A stretch of 64,000 nucleotides of DNA from Lewinella sp. 4G2 (GCF_001625015.1 NZ_LVWJ02000014.1:3100001-3164000), one strand, 5' to 3'; numbered from the stretch's first letter, positions 1 to 8,660 are shown. Notes: generated by a model not told the origin, from the sequence alone. Translations and numbers: made by a program.

Positions 1-382
1 CCTCCAGGGTGCCTTCGTCGACACCCCCGAAGTGGAGGAGGTGATCGACTTCATCGGTAAGCAGCGCGGTTACGTGGAACCCTACTTGCTACCGGAGTAC
101 AACACCGACGAAGAAATGGCCGGCAGCGGCGCCCTCTCCTACGCCGACCTCGACGATATGTTCGAGGATGCCGCTCGCCTGATCATTCAGCAGCAACACG
201 GCTCTACTTCCATGATTCAGCGCCGCCTGAAGCTGGGCTATAACCGCGCTGGACGGATTGTCGATCAGATGGAACAGTTGGGCATCGTTGGGCCAGCTCA
301 AGGTTCTAAGCCGCGGGAAGTACTCGTGTACGATGAGCAGGAATTGACGCGGTTTATTGATGATCTGAGAAATCGGGGGTAG
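1..382 (+). CDS. ftsK: DNA translocase FtsK, C-terminal fragment
   Basis: Partial gene cut by the window edge; the reading frame is open from base 2 and stops at 382. The visible residues begin LQGAFVDTPEVEEV and run into the winged-helix gamma domain of FtsK/SpoIIIE, with the family hallmarks ARLIIQQQHGSTSMIQRRLK and GYNRAGRIVDQMEQLGIVGP. This domain reads polar DNA motifs (KOPS) and activates XerCD at dif during chromosome segregation. The motor and membrane domains lie upstream outside the window. No downstream gene is close enough to be in its operon. Confidence 0.93.
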   Translation, partial: LQGAFVDTPEVEEVIDFIGKQRGYVEPYLLPEYNTDEEMAGSGALSYADLDDMFEDAARLIIQQQHGSTSMIQRRLKLGYNRAGRIVDQMEQLGIVGPAQGSKPREVLVYDEQELTRFIDDLRNRG

Positions 383-409
383 ACTCGGTGCGCGGCCTTC
401 AGTCGGGAT

Positions 410-420
410 TTTTCGACAAG
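410..420 (+). repeat. Half copy of the TTTTCGACAAG palindromic element
   Basis: TTTTCGACAAG followed by a purine-rich run (AAG/GGA words) matches the left arm of the two full palindromes at 11987-12087 and 12143-12246, but no pyrimidine-rich closing arm follows. The rest of the 281-base gap between ftsK and the next gene (383-663) shows no gene or clear hairpin. Confidence 0.5.
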
Positions 421-663
421 AAGATCAAGGGGATAAGGAGGAAAAGAGGTTTCTGGTCACGTCCTGCGGCCTGATTGGTTTCGCAAAGATGAATAAGAAG
501 TTTAAGAAGAAAGAGACGCCCAGGTTCGCGGCCTCCGGCCGGGGAAAAGTGCTAATTATTGCTACGGGTTTAGTGTCAGGCTAAAGCCTAAGAGATGCCC
601 GGATTCATGAGATATTGACAATCCCCAAACACCCACCCCAACCGCAGCTGCGATCTTTGCGCC

Positions 664-972
664 ATGCTAAGTAATCACCTCTCTTCCGAGTTCGGCCGCT
701 TCCGACTGCTCGGCATTATTGAAGGCATTTCTTTCCTGCTGATCCTGGGGATCACGATGCCGCTGAAGTATATCTATGACCAGCCGGAACCCAACAAGAT
801 TGCGGGGATGATCCACGGCGCCCTGTTCATCTTTTATTGCGCCGGGGCGCTGATGTTCTACTGGCAACGGAAATGGCCGGTCTGGAAATTATTGGCCTTG
901 TGGGGCGCGGCCATCATCCCATTCGGGACTTTTGTGGCGGATTGGAAGTTGTTGGCGGACCAGGAAGGGTAA
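664..972 (+). CDS. DUF3817 family small integral membrane protein
   Basis: A 102-residue protein with three hydrophobic segments (about residues 15-33, 48-66 and 75-95). It has the pattern of DUF3817 proteins: a start of the type FRLLGIIEGISFLLILG, then MPLKY, then a central histidine in GMIHGALF. The biochemical role of the family is not known. A GATCTTTG box, one mismatch from the Bacteroidota -7 motif TAnnTTTG, ends 4 bases before the ATG, so the transcript leader would be very short. It stands alone between ftsK and the convergent caspase gene. Confidence 0.8.
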   Translation: MLSNHLSSEFGRFRLLGIIEGISFLLILGITMPLKYIYDQPEPNKIAGMIHGALFIFYCAGALMFYWQRKWPVWKLLALWGAAIIPFGTFVADWKLLADQEG

Positions 973-1043
973 GACCAGACCCGTACGGATTCAATTTAGT
1001 GCTGAGGTAGCCTCAGCGGAAACCCTGTATCCTCTCCCAATGC

Positions 1044-4000
1044 CTATCTCCGGCCGACCGCAACGGGGAAATCCTGCCCAAAGCCAAAGCTGGCGGGGTA
1101 TTGGGCGGTCCCCGTTTTCTGCTCGGTCAGTTCCGGGACGACGCGGTCCAGGTACGCCTTTAGTTCATTCACGGTTACCCTTGTGTCGTCGCCGGCTGCC
1201 TTTCCCTTCAGCGCTTCCAACACGGCGTAGGTGAAAGCCCCGTGCCCCAGGTCGTCAAACTCGCTGGCTAGTTGTTCCGAGCCGGTCGAAGTGAGCCAGT
1301 GCGTGCCGGTGGAACGGGCCAGTTGGGCGATGGCGCGCTCCTCGGCAGCGCCCCTGGTGGCGATGGTTTCAACGGCGCTAGCGCTGTGGCAGGCATCGAG
1401 AATGTACAACTGCTTGCGGGCGGCTATGGCACTGGAGATGGCCTTCAGCTCCGTCGCGCTAATGCCCTTTGCCTTCAGGCCGTCATCATTTCCGTACAAT
1501 TGAGTCAGGTCGTGGGGGATCAGGTAGAAGTCTCTGTCCACTCCCTCGGTCATCACCCCGTGCCCGGCGTAGTAGAATACTAGTAGGTCTTCTGGCTTTG
1601 CTTCCTGGCGGATTTTTTCCAGCGCCGCAATGATGTCCGATCGCGTCGCCCGGTCATTTCTGATGGGGTAGCGGCGGGTTTCGCTTACGATGCTCGCCAT
1701 GCCTCCGGATAGCTGGGCGTCGATCCCACCGGCGTCGGCCTCCGCGTAGTTGAGGTTGTACTTTCGGTTCTTGTATTCGTTGATCCCAATGGTTATAAGG
1801 TGCAGCGTGATCCCCTTCTTCTCGGGCGCTGACGCAGGTGCGGTGTACGTAAGGCGGAGCAGGGCGGGAGCTGATTCGGTCCGCTGAGCGTTGACGGCGA
1901 CGGCTCGGAAGTCATTATCACCCTCCAGTAAGCGGACGTTGTAGGTCTTGGTCTCTCCGTCCTCAGTATCGTCCTCGACGACCAAATTTCGGTCGGTCCG
2001 GTCGATGAGTTTTCCGTTGTGGTAGAGGCGTAGTTCTTCGATGGCGCTTCCCCTCCCGGTGCCCTCTATCACCAGCTTGGCATCCTGCGTCAGCGCCCTG
2101 ATTGTTTGGATACTTTCGTCGTCATCTTCCACGATGAGGTTGCGCGTTCCGGCCAGGTAAGTCAATTTCACGGTGGGTGGGTCCTGCAATTGGCCAATTT
2201 TGATGGAACTGACTGGCGGTAGGGGTGAGCGCGTAAGGACCTGACCCAGCAAATTGGGCGTGAGGAAATTTTCAAAGTACTGCTCCAAAGGAACCAAGCG
2301 AGAACCTACCCGGTAGTGCATCAAGCCCAGCGCGCCTTCGGTTGCATCGAAGCGGCCATCGGGAGCGATGGTAACCCACTCGTTGGGGTTCGCGAAGAAG
2401 AAAAACTTGGCTTTTTCTTCGCCCGTACGCTCGTCCCAGAGCCGGATGGTGTTGTCAAACCCGGCGCTCAAGTGAAAGCCATCCACCAAAAATCCATTGG
2501 CGATAATCATGTTAACGTGCCCGGAAAAGGTCTGGCCGGTGCGTTGACTGCCGACCTCCATGATTCGTATGTCTTCTCCCATTTTCCCGTCACTCCGTAC
2601 AGTTAATTTATCTCCGCTGGGGTGCTTTGCTCCGTCCATTGCGAGAGGGCCGCGGGTTGAAAATTCGGTAACGGGTTTTCCATTGGTAGCCCGCCACTGG
2701 AAGACGTCTTTATAATCGCCCCCCGTCAGCAAAGTACCGTCAGCGTTGAAGGCGTACCCGGTGAGCGATGAGGCTTTGAACCATTGCTCCTTTCCGTCGC
2801 TAGTCCGAAACGCGGCGGTGATAGCTGTATAGTCGTTACCATTGCTCCCACCCGCCCGGTAGCCCGTGGCGACCAACTGCTCTCCATCGGGCGAGATGGC
2901 GATACCGTGGTAAATATCGAGGGCATGGTTTGGGTCGGGATCAAAAGACTTGACCCACGCCGCCGCAGTTGACCCAGGCGGATAGAATGCTACCCCGGCG
3001 GCCGATACGACCCCAATCACTCCCTCTCTACTCACGGCAGACCAGAGTGGCTTACTGAACGGCAACGCTAATGATCGCGTCCTACCGGTAACCACGTCAT
3101 GGACCAAGACGGATCCGTTCTTTGTGTCCACCGTCGTCAGAAACTGCCCGCCGGGGCTTAGGGCTAATTTTACGTAATCGGGTACCTCCGTAGCGTAGCG
3201 GAGCCGAGGCCCCCGCCCGGTCAGGTCGTAGACGCGAACACTCCTTTCCCGACCGGATACCGCAAAGCGAGAACTATACGGATCGGTCACGAAATCGCTG
3301 ATAGAAAGTGTCCCCGCCCCAAAGACGCGCGGAGCCGCACCGCCCGCCGGATCGGTAACTTGAATGGACACTGGCGATTGCGTAGTAACCACCAAATCTC
3401 CGTTGGTGCTGATCAGGAGCGCCTCTCCCGTCGCGCCAGCGGGCTTTTGTCGATACCCGACATTTGCCCCGGTACGGTAGTTGCCGGAGATCATTCCACC
3501 GTCCTTAAGGCCATAGTAGAATTGCTGATCGGGGATGCTGAAGGCCAGGTTACTGAATTCCGGCTGCCACTGCTTGAAGATCGGGTTGGAGATCTTCTTT
3601 TCCCAGATCGTTTCTCCCGCCACCGTGACGGCGCGAAGGGTAGTTGCCCCTTCCTCCCTGAACTGGACGAGAAGATTTCCGTCGGGGAGGTAAGACTCGC
3701 CGTAGTTATAGTCAAAAGCTTCCCGCTTGGTTAAATTGATGATCTTGTTGCCCATCGTGGAAGTGAAGGTCACCAGCACCAGATTACCGTCGGGGCTGTA
3801 ACTGATCCGCCGCGCGGGTTTCTTCACCTCTCCGCTGACGTCGAACGTAGCTACAGTTGTCAGCCGCCGATCAACAATAGTGTATTCCTCCAGACTCGTC
3901 TTGCCATCAATCAGCCGTTCAAAGTGAAAGCGGCTGCCATCGGGGTGAGCAGACACGGCCCCCGTGTGGGAAGTCCGATTCAAAATGCGGTTCTCCGTCG

Positions 4001-4346
4001 TGAAGAGTTGCTTTTGGTCGACTACTTCCAGGGAACGGAGATCAATCAAGTGTAGAGCCTCATCGGAGAGCGCCAGTAAATATTTGTCGTCGTTGCTGAA
4101 GGCCAGAAAGTCCTTGTAACTAGTGAAGGATGACTCGCCGGGGAAATTAAAGTTCTTGATCAGCCGGCCGGTCCGGTACTCCCACAACTTGACGTCCGTG
4201 CCCGAACTTGAAGCCACCGTGCGGCCGTCTTTTGACAGGACCAACCCGCGGATGGGCTCCGTATGGTTAGTGGGCAACACCAATTCCGGCCCCTGAGCCA
4301 GTAGGCTGGTGGACACGAGAACAAGTAGAAATATAAGGGCACGCAT
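1044..4346 (-). CDS. Exported WD40-repeat protein with C-terminal caspase (C14) domain
   Basis: An 1100-residue protein starting with a signal peptide (cleavage near LLAQ, residue 18). Residues about 25-680 are WD40-like beta-propeller repeats (for example DGRTVASSSGTDVKLWEY near the N-terminus and DNTIRLWDERTGEE near 640). A beta-rich linker (700-850) follows, then a caspase p20-like domain (about 855-1095). The predicted catalytic dyad is visible: His929 in YYAGHG and Cys986 in LDACHSAS. Cys and His in this order are typical of peptidase family C14. The linker holds two copies of an acidic motif, RNLIVEDDD (735-743) and RNLVVEDD (786-793), also present once in the upstream protease gene. 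The gene lies 38 bases downstream of that gene on the same strand, so the two are probably co-transcribed. Export of a caspase-like protein suggests a periplasmic or surface role; the target is unknown. Confidence 0.85.
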   Translation of the reverse strand: MRALIFLLVLVSTSLLAQGPELVLPTNHTEPIRGLVLSKDGRTVASSSGTDVKLWEYRTGRLIKNFNFPGESSFTSYKDFLAFSNDDKYLLALSDEALHLIDLRSLEVVDQKQLFTTENRILNRTSHTGAVSAHPDGSRFHFERLIDGKTSLEEYTIVDRRLTTVATFDVSGEVKKPARRISYSPDGNLVLVTFTSTMGNKIINLTKREAFDYNYGESYLPDGNLLVQFREEGATTLRAVTVAGETIWEKKISNPIFKQWQPEFSNLAFSIPDQQFYYGLKDGGMISGNYRTGANVGYRQKPAGATGEALLISTNGDLVVTTQSPVSIQVTDPAGGAAPRVFGAGTLSISDFVTDPYSSRFAVSGRERSVRVYDLTGRGPRLRYATEVPDYVKLALSPGGQFLTTVDTKNGSVLVHDVVTGRTRSLALPFSKPLWSAVSREGVIGVVSAAGVAFYPPGSTAAAWVKSFDPDPNHALDIYHGIAISPDGEQLVATGYRAGGSNGNDYTAITAAFRTSDGKEQWFKASSLTGYAFNADGTLLTGGDYKDVFQWRATNGKPVTEFSTRGPLAMDGAKHPSGDKLTVRSDGKMGEDIRIMEVGSQRTGQTFSGHVNMIIANGFLVDGFHLSAGFDNTIRLWDERTGEEKAKFFFFANPNEWVTIAPDGRFDATEGALGLMHYRVGSRLVPLEQYFENFLTPNLLGQVLTRSPLPPVSSIKIGQLQDPPTVKLTYLAGTRNLIVEDDDESIQTIRALTQDAKLVIEGTGRGSAIEELRLYHNGKLIDRTDRNLVVEDDTEDGETKTYNVRLLEGDNDFRAVAVNAQRTESAPALLRLTYTAPASAPEKKGITLHLITIGINEYKNRKYNLNYAEADAGGIDAQLSGGMASIVSETRRYPIRNDRATRSDIIAALEKIRQEAKPEDLLVFYYAGHGVMTEGVDRDFYLIPHDLTQLYGNDDGLKAKGISATELKAISSAIAARKQLYILDACHSASAVETIATRGAAEERAIAQLARSTGTHWLTSTGSEQLASEFDDLGHGAFTYAVLEALKGKAAGDDTRVTVNELKAYLDRVVPELTEQKTGTAQYPASFGFGQDFPVAVGRR
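1825..1841 (+). repeat. 17-bp interspersed repeat, A-type
   Basis: Exact GGCGCTGACGCAGGTGC inside the caspase gene. On the coding (minus) strand it is read as Ala-Pro-Ala-Ser-Ala-Pro in the linker just before the caspase domain. Confidence 0.85.
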
Positions 4347-4384
4347 GGCGCTACGTTCTGGAGGGCTAGGGTAAAGGAATCGGA

Positions 4385-5923
4385 TCAGTCGTGGCGCAAC
4401 TCAATCAGGATAGGGACAACCGTGCCGGCGGTTTCCCCGACGACTTCGAACCCGACTTGATTGGCCGCGTAGTTTATTTGGGAGGGATCGATCAAGGCAT
4501 CACCCAGCGCAGCGCGGAGCTTGGTGGCCAGGCCGCCTTCCACCTCCGCCATCCGTAACTCAAGTTTGTTTACGTCCAGGGCTTGCTGGCTAAAGAGGAC
4601 CATCAAGTAATCCGTACCGGGGTTATTGTCCATTCGGATCACCTTGGTGTCCGCTGGGAAGGGAATGATGGAGTTCCGGCCCACGAGGGGAGAAACGCTA
4701 TTATCGTAGGGGAAGATCCGATTTACCTGGCGACTCAGATCGCTGGCAAATGCGTAGAGATAACCTTCGACTTTCGTCTCCAGATAGAAGCGGAACCGGG
4801 TGCCGCTGGGGTAGGCTTCCCGCATTCGGTAGGCCGGTGCTGCGGGGGCGGAACCGTCATCGTCTTCCACGATCAGATTGCGGGTAGAGACGCGCGAGAC
4901 GGGCATGGTTTCGCCATTCCGTAAAACGAATTCAATCCCCCCGGAGGGAGCCTCCGCCGCGATCGGGGCCGGGGCCGGTTTTGGTTGGGGTGGGCTGGGC
5001 ATTGGCGTTGGCGCGGGTGCCGGCGGCTCGGGGGTAGGTGCCGGGGCGGGGTGGGGGTTCACCGGAAAGGGGAACGCCTGGTAGGCGCCGTAGCAGAGCT
5101 CACCCGTCGTCTCGTAAGGGACCCAGGTGAAACCACCGTCGCCCCATCCCGTGCCCCAGGAGTTGAGGTAGCGGAAGGCGCCGCCGTATTTTTCGTCATC
5201 GTAACCAACAATCACCATTGCGTGGCGGCCGTGCTCAGGGTGTAGCTTTTCTTGAGGGGTGACCTTCCATACATCCTTGGCCGTTTGAAAGCTCTCGAAG
5301 AGAATGTGGCTAACCAGCACCGGGTAACCTTCGGCCAGTACTTTTTTAATGGTGCGGATTTTCTCTTCGGCCGATACTACGGGTTCGGTTTTAAACAGGA
5401 TCTGTAAATCACGGATGCGCGCGGCTTGGGCTTCTTCAAAATAGGCGTCTAGTTCCGTTAGCCGTTCCTCCCGGGTGCCCGTCATACAGGCGAAGGGCAG
5501 GCTGGCGTAACTCGGCACACCCAACTTCTGAAATACCGCCAGGGTATTGACCGTGGATAGCCCCATGTTGCAAGTTTCGTCCTCGTCCTGCTTCAGGATC
5601 TCATTGACCCAGGTAGGGCTGTACGCCAACTGATCAATCGCTGCCTGATCCTCAACGCCACGTTGCTTGGCTTCGATGATCGTCCGAAAATGATAGGCAG
5701 ATGCCCAACTGCTACAGGTTCCGTAAGGGCCCTGATCTCCCGGCGTCGGCGCGTATTGCTCCAGGCTAACCCTTGGTGGGAGAATTGATCGGGTGGAAAT
5801 TTTGGCCTTCAGCGGAAGGGCGTTATACGCCGCTTCGTCAAAGGTTTCTCCCATCATGTACCGCTGGGCCGCGGCGGGAAGGGTAATCAGAAGGAGGCTA
5901 AAAAAGAGCGAAAGCCGGATCAT
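4385..5923 (-). CDS. Exported papain-like cysteine protease with DUF4384-like tail
   Basis: A 512-residue protein with a signal peptide (residues 1-19, ending PAAAQ). Residues about 50-285 form a papain (C1) fold with the catalytic Cys70 in QGPYGTCSSWA, His234 in HGRHAMVIVGYD and Asn254 in YLNSWGTGWGD. A Pro/Ala-rich linker (289-325) leads to a C-terminal domain (about 365-440) resembling DUF4384, which in other bacteria is often found in caspase-family proteins. Here the DUF4384-like part and the caspase are on neighbouring genes instead. The linker end carries RNLIVEDDD (348-356), matching motifs in the downstream caspase. It is the first gene of the pair. It is divergent from the DUF547 gene across a 208-base gap in which I see no clear consensus promoter. 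Confidence 0.85.
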   Translation of the reverse strand: MIRLSLFFSLLLITLPAAAQRYMMGETFDEAAYNALPLKAKISTRSILPPRVSLEQYAPTPGDQGPYGTCSSWASAYHFRTIIEAKQRGVEDQAAIDQLAYSPTWVNEILKQDEDETCNMGLSTVNTLAVFQKLGVPSYASLPFACMTGTREERLTELDAYFEEAQAARIRDLQILFKTEPVVSAEEKIRTIKKVLAEGYPVLVSHILFESFQTAKDVWKVTPQEKLHPEHGRHAMVIVGYDDEKYGGAFRYLNSWGTGWGDGGFTWVPYETTGELCYGAYQAFPFPVNPHPAPAPTPEPPAPAPTPMPSPPQPKPAPAPIAAEAPSGGIEFVLRNGETMPVSRVSTRNLIVEDDDGSAPAAPAYRMREAYPSGTRFRFYLETKVEGYLYAFASDLSRQVNRIFPYDNSVSPLVGRNSIIPFPADTKVIRMDNNPGTDYLMVLFSQQALDVNKLELRMAEVEGGLATKLRAALGDALIDPSQINYAANQVGFEVVGETAGTVVPILIELRHD

Positions 5924-6131
5924 AGCTGACGGGTGTTTGGACCCCTAATTTCCGAATCCAGCCATTATTCCCAAAATAAATTCAATTTTTAGCCCGATAC
6001 GCGTTGAAAGGGATCACCTTGACCTGTAAACCACCGGTGCGGAGTAACTACAGTCGCTTTCGGACATTCACCACAAAATCCTTACCACACAATTAGGGAA
6101 TAATACTGTTTAGATTGGCAAATAACCACCT

Positions 6132-6941
6132 ATGCTACGCTGCTCCTCACTGTTGACGTTCGCTCTCGCACTTCTATTCTCCTCCTGCGGCAGCTACCAA
6201 CCCACCGAAACCTACCCACCAACGGACCCCGATTTCGTAAGCCCGAACCAACTCAGTGAAGAGCTTCTCCAGGGACTTAAAGATGGGGAAGACGTATCCG
6301 CCCTGGTTACCGATCTAGCTGATTTGAATCCCAAATTGCTGGCGGCCGCCCTCGATACGCGGGAGAAGCAACTCTCCTTCTGGGTCAATACCTACAATGC
6401 GATGGTACAACATCTACTGACGGAAGACCCAAGTTTGTTCGATAACCGTGGCGACTTCTTCTCAACGCCCGCCTTTACCGTAGCCGGCAAAACCATGTCG
6501 CCGAACGAAATGGAACACGGCATCATCAGGGGAGGGGAGAACCGCTTTGGGCTAGGCTTCATTCCCCAGATCTTCTCCAACAAGTTTGAACGGACCTTTG
6601 CCATCGACGGCGGTGACTCCCGCGTCCACTTTGCGCTGAATTGCGGGGCCGCCGACTGCCCTCCGGTCGAGATCTACGAACCCGAAACTTTTCAGGATCA
6701 GATCAACGAAAGGGTGACCAAGTACCTGGCAAAACACTCCGAGATCAAAGAGGTAGACGGAGAAAAGACTATCTACCTAACCCCACTATTCTCCTGGTTC
6801 CGCGGCGACTTCAAAGACCGCGGCGGGATCGCCGACTACCTGGTAGAATACGGCGTGCTCACGGAGGAACAGAAGGACATCAACCGCGAGTTCAAAGACT
6901 ACGACTGGACACTGAAGACGGGGATCTGGGCGGAGGATTAG
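6132..6941 (+). CDS. DUF547 domain lipoprotein
   Basis: A 269-residue protein with a lipobox (LLFSSC, Cys19), so it is probably anchored in a membrane on the periplasmic side. The body matches DUF547: REKQLSFWVNTYNAMV, KTMSPNEMEHGIIRG, RVHFALNCGAADCPP and a C-terminal FKDRGGIADYL segment. The conserved Asn-Cys-Gly and Asp-Cys pair are present. No enzymatic activity is firmly established for the family. It ends head-to-head with murA across a short region filled by a hairpin, so it is monocistronic. Confidence 0.85.
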   Translation: MLRCSSLLTFALALLFSSCGSYQPTETYPPTDPDFVSPNQLSEELLQGLKDGEDVSALVTDLADLNPKLLAAALDTREKQLSFWVNTYNAMVQHLLTEDPSLFDNRGDFFSTPAFTVAGKTMSPNEMEHGIIRGGENRFGLGFIPQIFSNKFERTFAIDGGDSRVHFALNCGAADCPPVEIYEPETFQDQINERVTKYLAKHSEIKEVDGEKTIYLTPLFSWFRGDFKDRGGIADYLVEYGVLTEEQKDINREFKDYDWTLKTGIWAED

Positions 6942-6954
6942 TCGGGTAGTCAGG

Positions 6955-7019
6955 TAGTAGCGTAGTCGGGTAGTGCCGTAAGTACTACCCGACTACCGGA
7001 CTACCCGACTACGCTACTA
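6955..7019. terminator. Hairpin between convergent genes, built from GTAGTCGGGTAGT units
   Basis: GTAGTCGGGTAGT (6962-6974) pairs with ACTACCCGACTAC (6984-6996) across a 9-base loop. A second, longer arm at 6998-7019 can pair instead with 6955-6974. The unit is also partly repeated upstream from 6941. It fills the gap between the DUF547 gene and murA and could terminate both; there is no long T-tract. Confidence 0.6.
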
Positions 7020-8330
7020 TTCCCGGATGATGCTTGCACCCAAAGCCCGCAGACGCCCATCAATATCCTGGTACCCCCGGTCAATTTGGTGGATGTTATC
7101 AATGCGGCTCGTCCCCTCGGCGGAAAGGGCGGCAATCAGTAGCGATACACCGGCACGGATGTCGGGCGATGACATCGAAATACCCCGTAGCGGAGCCCGG
7201 CGGTCCATCCCGATGACGGTGGCGCGGTGCGGATCACAGAGGATGATTTGAGCACCCATGTCGATCAGTTTATCGACGAAGAATAGGCGGGACTCAAACA
7301 TCTTTTGGTGGATGAGCACCGATCCTCGCGCCTGAATGGCCGTTACCAGGCAAATGCTCATGAGGTCGGGCGTAAAACCTGGCCAGGGTGCATCGTAGAT
7401 GGTCATCAGACCGCCGTCGATGAACGATTGGATTTCGTAATGATCGTGGGCGGGGATGTGGATGTCGTCCCCCTTAATGTTCAAGGTGATCCCCATCCGC
7501 TCGAAGGTGCGGGGGATGATCCCCAGGTTTTCTACGGAGACGTCCTTGATCGTGATGTCCGAACCCGTCATGGCGGCCATCCCGATGAAGCTGCCGATCT
7601 CAATCATGTCGGGCAGCATCCGGTGTTCCGTGCCACCAAGGGTATTGACGCCCTGGATTTTCAGCAAGTTGGAGCCAATGCCTTCGATCTTCGCGCCCAT
7701 CCGGTTCAGCATCTTGCAGAGCTGTTGGAGGTAGGGTTCACAGGCGGCGTTATAAATGGTGGTCTCCCCGTCAGCCAGGGCGGCGGCCATGACGACGTTG
7801 GCGGTGCCGGTCACGCTGATCTCATCCATGTGAATGTAGGCGCCCTTCAGTCCGTCCGTGGAGAAGGAATAAATGTGGCGGTCCGCGTCGTACTTGAAGT
7901 CCGCGCCGAGAGTTTGTAATCCTAACAGATGAGTATCCAGCCGGCGGCGGCCGATCTTGTCACCACCGGGTTTGGGCAGTGTCGCGCGTCCGTAACGGTT
8001 GAGGAGGGGCGCGATCAACATCACTGACCCACGGATGTGCTGAGCGTCGCGCACGTAGTTGGCGCTCTGCATGTACTCCACGTCGATGTTCTTCGCCGTC
8101 ACCCGGCAGGTATGGCGGTCGATACGGTCCACTTCGGCACCCAGTCCTTTCAGTAGATCGAGCAGCTTATTGACGTCCCGGATGTCCGGCAGATTGGTCA
8201 GCATTACCGGTTCCTCGGTCATCAGCGTGGCGCTGATGATCTGTAATGCTTCGTTCTTAGCCCCCTGTGGGATGATCTCGCCGGAGAGCTTATGCCCGCC
8301 TTCGACGATGAATGTTCCGTTGTCCGTCAT
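7017..8330 (-). CDS. murA: UDP-N-acetylglucosamine 1-carboxyvinyltransferase MurA
   Basis: Catalyses the first committed step of peptidoglycan synthesis: transfer of enolpyruvate from PEP to UDP-GlcNAc, in the cytoplasm. The 437-residue length and motifs (GAKNEAL at 23-29, PDIRDV, AAALADG, MIEIGSFIG) are typical. The start at 8330 gives MTDNGTFIVEGG, the usual N-terminus; a longer frame to 8432 has no family similarity. In the active-site loop the residue normally occupied by the PEP-adduct cysteine (Cys115 in E. coli) is Asp124 in PGGDKIGRRRLD. This substitution occurs naturally in Mycobacterium tuberculosis and Chlamydia, where it gives fosfomycin resistance. Confidence 0.95.
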   Translation of the reverse strand: MTDNGTFIVEGGHKLSGEIIPQGAKNEALQIISATLMTEEPVMLTNLPDIRDVNKLLDLLKGLGAEVDRIDRHTCRVTAKNIDVEYMQSANYVRDAQHIRGSVMLIAPLLNRYGRATLPKPGGDKIGRRRLDTHLLGLQTLGADFKYDADRHIYSFSTDGLKGAYIHMDEISVTGTANVVMAAALADGETTIYNAACEPYLQQLCKMLNRMGAKIEGIGSNLLKIQGVNTLGGTEHRMLPDMIEIGSFIGMAAMTGSDITIKDVSVENLGIIPRTFERMGITLNIKGDDIHIPAHDHYEIQSFIDGGLMTIYDAPWPGFTPDLMSICLVTAIQARGSVLIHQKMFESRLFFVDKLIDMGAQIILCDPHRATVIGMDRRAPLRGISMSSPDIRAGVSLLIAALSAEGTSRIDNIHQIDRGYQDIDGRLRALGASIIRE

Positions 8331-8434
8331 AGTGGGCGCGAATATAGTGTTGCCGCTTGCGCTATTCAGAAAACCGGTTTGATGATTTGCAATTTGTTGC
8401 ATCGCTCTGTGTTTTGGTACGCTACAAATCACGG

Positions 8435-8451
8435 GGCGCTGCCGCAGGTGC
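8435..8451 (+). repeat. 17-bp interspersed repeat, C-type
   Basis: Exact GGCGCTGCCGCAGGTGC in the gap upstream of murA. Read in the direction of the flanking minus-strand genes it is GCACCTGCGGCAGCGCC. Confidence 0.85.
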
Positions 8452-8584
8452 CGGGTAGGGGATTAGGGAGCGAGGGAATGGGGGTAGGATTCGACGCGTG
8501 GCTGGGAGGATTCGCGGCGGGGGAATAGAATCTTTGAGTTGTTGTGATTTTAGAGAGGCCTTAATCTTACTGCCAATTTCGATT

Positions 8585-8660
8585 GGTGCTTTGGTGCTGT
8601 GGTCTTTTGGGCTGCCGCACGTAACAGCGGCAGCCCAAAGCACCAAAATACCAAAGCACC
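8585..8660. repeat. Nested inverted repeat (76 bp)
   Basis: Inner arms TTTGGGCTGCCGC (8606-8618) and GCGGCAGCCCAAA (8627-8639) pair perfectly over an 8-base loop. Outer arms GGTGCTTTGG (8585-8594) and CCAAAGCACC (8651-8660) also pair. It may terminate the upstream minus-strand LLM gene, or be a dispersed palindromic element. Confidence 0.65.

Noticed and set aside
2084-2099. Partial 17-bp repeat (CCTGCGTCAGCGCC) in the caspase gene
   Set aside because: Only 14 bases match and it is in a codon context (Leu-Thr-Gln-Asp) that could arise by chance; not counted.
7305-7919. 204-residue plus-strand frame
   Set aside because: Antisense to murA and lacking any domain signal.
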